NCBI GenBank assembly: GCA_948919095.1
Contig: CAQYCU010000001.1
Coordinates: forward strand, 1-60,081
Length of the DNA: 60,081 bases
Direction of reading: 5' to 3'
Source: an uncultured Clostridia bacterium
GTDB taxonomy: Bacteria > Bacillota > Clostridia > TANB77 > CAG-508
Each line of letters begins with the position of its first letter. Position 1 is the first letter of the stretch. Below, piece after piece: positions 59,663-60,081 of this stretch. The notes below the pieces were generated by a model. It was not told the origin of the DNA. It saw only the letters and a program-made list of their open reading frames with translations, and ran no database searches. The position numbers and the translations under genes were made by a program.

Positions 59663-60081
59663 TTAGGTATATAATAATTTATACATTTTATAGTCTCTTA
59701 AAATTTTTCTTACATATAAGTTTGTTTCTTTAAATGGTATGTTTTCAATATCACTGCCATCTGCTTTTATTGTTCCCTCTTTTATCCATTTTGATACATT
59801 TCCTGAGCCAGCATTGTATGCTGCTAGTGCTACATTTTGGTTTCCGAATTGTTCCAATAAGTCTGAATAATATATAACTCCAAGTTGAATGTTTTTTTCA
59901 GGATTGTATAACGTTGTTCCTGACTCATATTCTATCACTTCATTTTCGGCAACTTCTTTTGCTGTTTTGTCCATTAATTGCATAAGTCCGTGATGCTCCT
60001 TTTTTTGAAGTCGCTCCTTGATTAAAATTACTTTCAGCTTTTATTATTGAATATACAAGCCATTTATCAATTTTAAATTCA
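59663..60081 (-). CDS. Soluble lytic transglycosylase, partial at window edge (one CGG +1 site)
   Basis: The SLT-type catalytic domain: the start of the visible part reads DKWLVYSIIKAESNFNQGATSKKGA with the catalytic glutamate in KAESNF. The frame then breaks at 59988-59990 (TCA CGG A). Skipping the C gives ASGLMQLMDKTAKEVA, the conserved GLMQLM motif. Then follow NIQLGVIYYSDLL and VALAAYNAGSGNV. The N-terminus lies beyond the window. It cleaves peptidoglycan; as a normal chromosomal gene of Clostridia it shows that CGG recoding is not confined to the ICE. Confidence 0.9.

Noticed and set aside
1..60081. CRISPR arrays, rRNA and tRNA genes, including an ICE-borne tRNA that could read CGGN
   Set aside because: I saw no regularly spaced repeats, rRNA or cloverleaf with a T-loop consensus on either strand; a formal tRNA search would be needed to exclude an unusual one.

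Overview
ORGANISM. The window is about 28% GC, with AT-rich codons, strong AGGAGG ribosome binding sites and chromosomal markers such as a DUF1292 protein and a soluble lytic transglycosylase. It looks like an uncultured, low-GC, gut-type Clostridia (Bacillota). I cannot name the genus.

LAYOUT. Almost everything from 44 to about 57.4 kb reads leftwards and forms one integrative and conjugative element (ICE) of the Tn1549-like / MOBP class. From left to right: (1) 44-3621, three overlapping serine recombinase genes, the last without a catalytic serine; (2) 3.7-7.1 kb, small ICE genes, a PemK/MazF toxin, a sigma-like protein and two gene-free stretches that fold strongly, one into a three-way junction; (3) 7.2-13.4 kb, a regulatory cargo block: a Spo0A-like response regulator on the plus strand, a radical SAM protein fused to a receiver-like domain, LysR, CYTH, XRE and AbrB proteins; (4) 13.4-20.6 kb, two MacB/FtsX-type ABC transporters and membrane proteins; (5) 20.7-46.7 kb, conjugation genes (CHAP hydrolase, sortase B, PemK-like protein, VirB4, PrgI, TrbL/VirB6, DNA methylase, Maff2, VirD4, ArdC-like, PcfB, MOBP relaxase, MobC, candidate oriT, DpnD/PcfM-like, Toprim primase, RadC-like, and a 2580-codon methylase/helicase); (6) 46.7-54.7 kb, a 1482-aa thioester/Cna-B adhesin, a secreted protein, ParB and ParA; (7) 55.0-57.4 kb, a HAM1 NTP pyrophosphatase, a two-domain UDG-like protein and a NUDIX hydrolase; (8) 57.5-58.5 kb, an internally deleted alpha-amylase remnant with different base composition; (9) 58.6-60.08 kb, apparently host chromosome.

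MAIN DISCOVERY. Twelve genes are broken in the conventional reading frame, at 22 places, and every break has the same form: an in-frame CGG triplet followed by A, T or C. Dropping the C so that GGN is read as glycine restores the correct protein each time. The recovered glycines sit in the VirB4 Walker A, the radical SAM GGE motif, the sortase motif TPKTG, methylase motif I, the Spo0A-type GY and others. In all eleven complete genes, removing exactly these bases makes the length divisible by three. I found no in-frame CGG that reads as arginine in any intact gene. CGG spanning two codons (AAC GGA, ACG GAA and similar) never shifts the frame. The pattern depends on reading frame and on the coding strand, which a sequencing artefact should not. 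It suggests that in this organism CGG is not a normal sense codon and that ribosomes shift +1 there, so that CGGN acts as a four-base glycine codon. The affected transglycosylase at the right edge indicates a property of the host, not only of the ICE. Three separate homopolymer-A frameshifts (abrB and a small remnant ORF) look different and could be ordinary sequencing errors; they are the main reason for caution.
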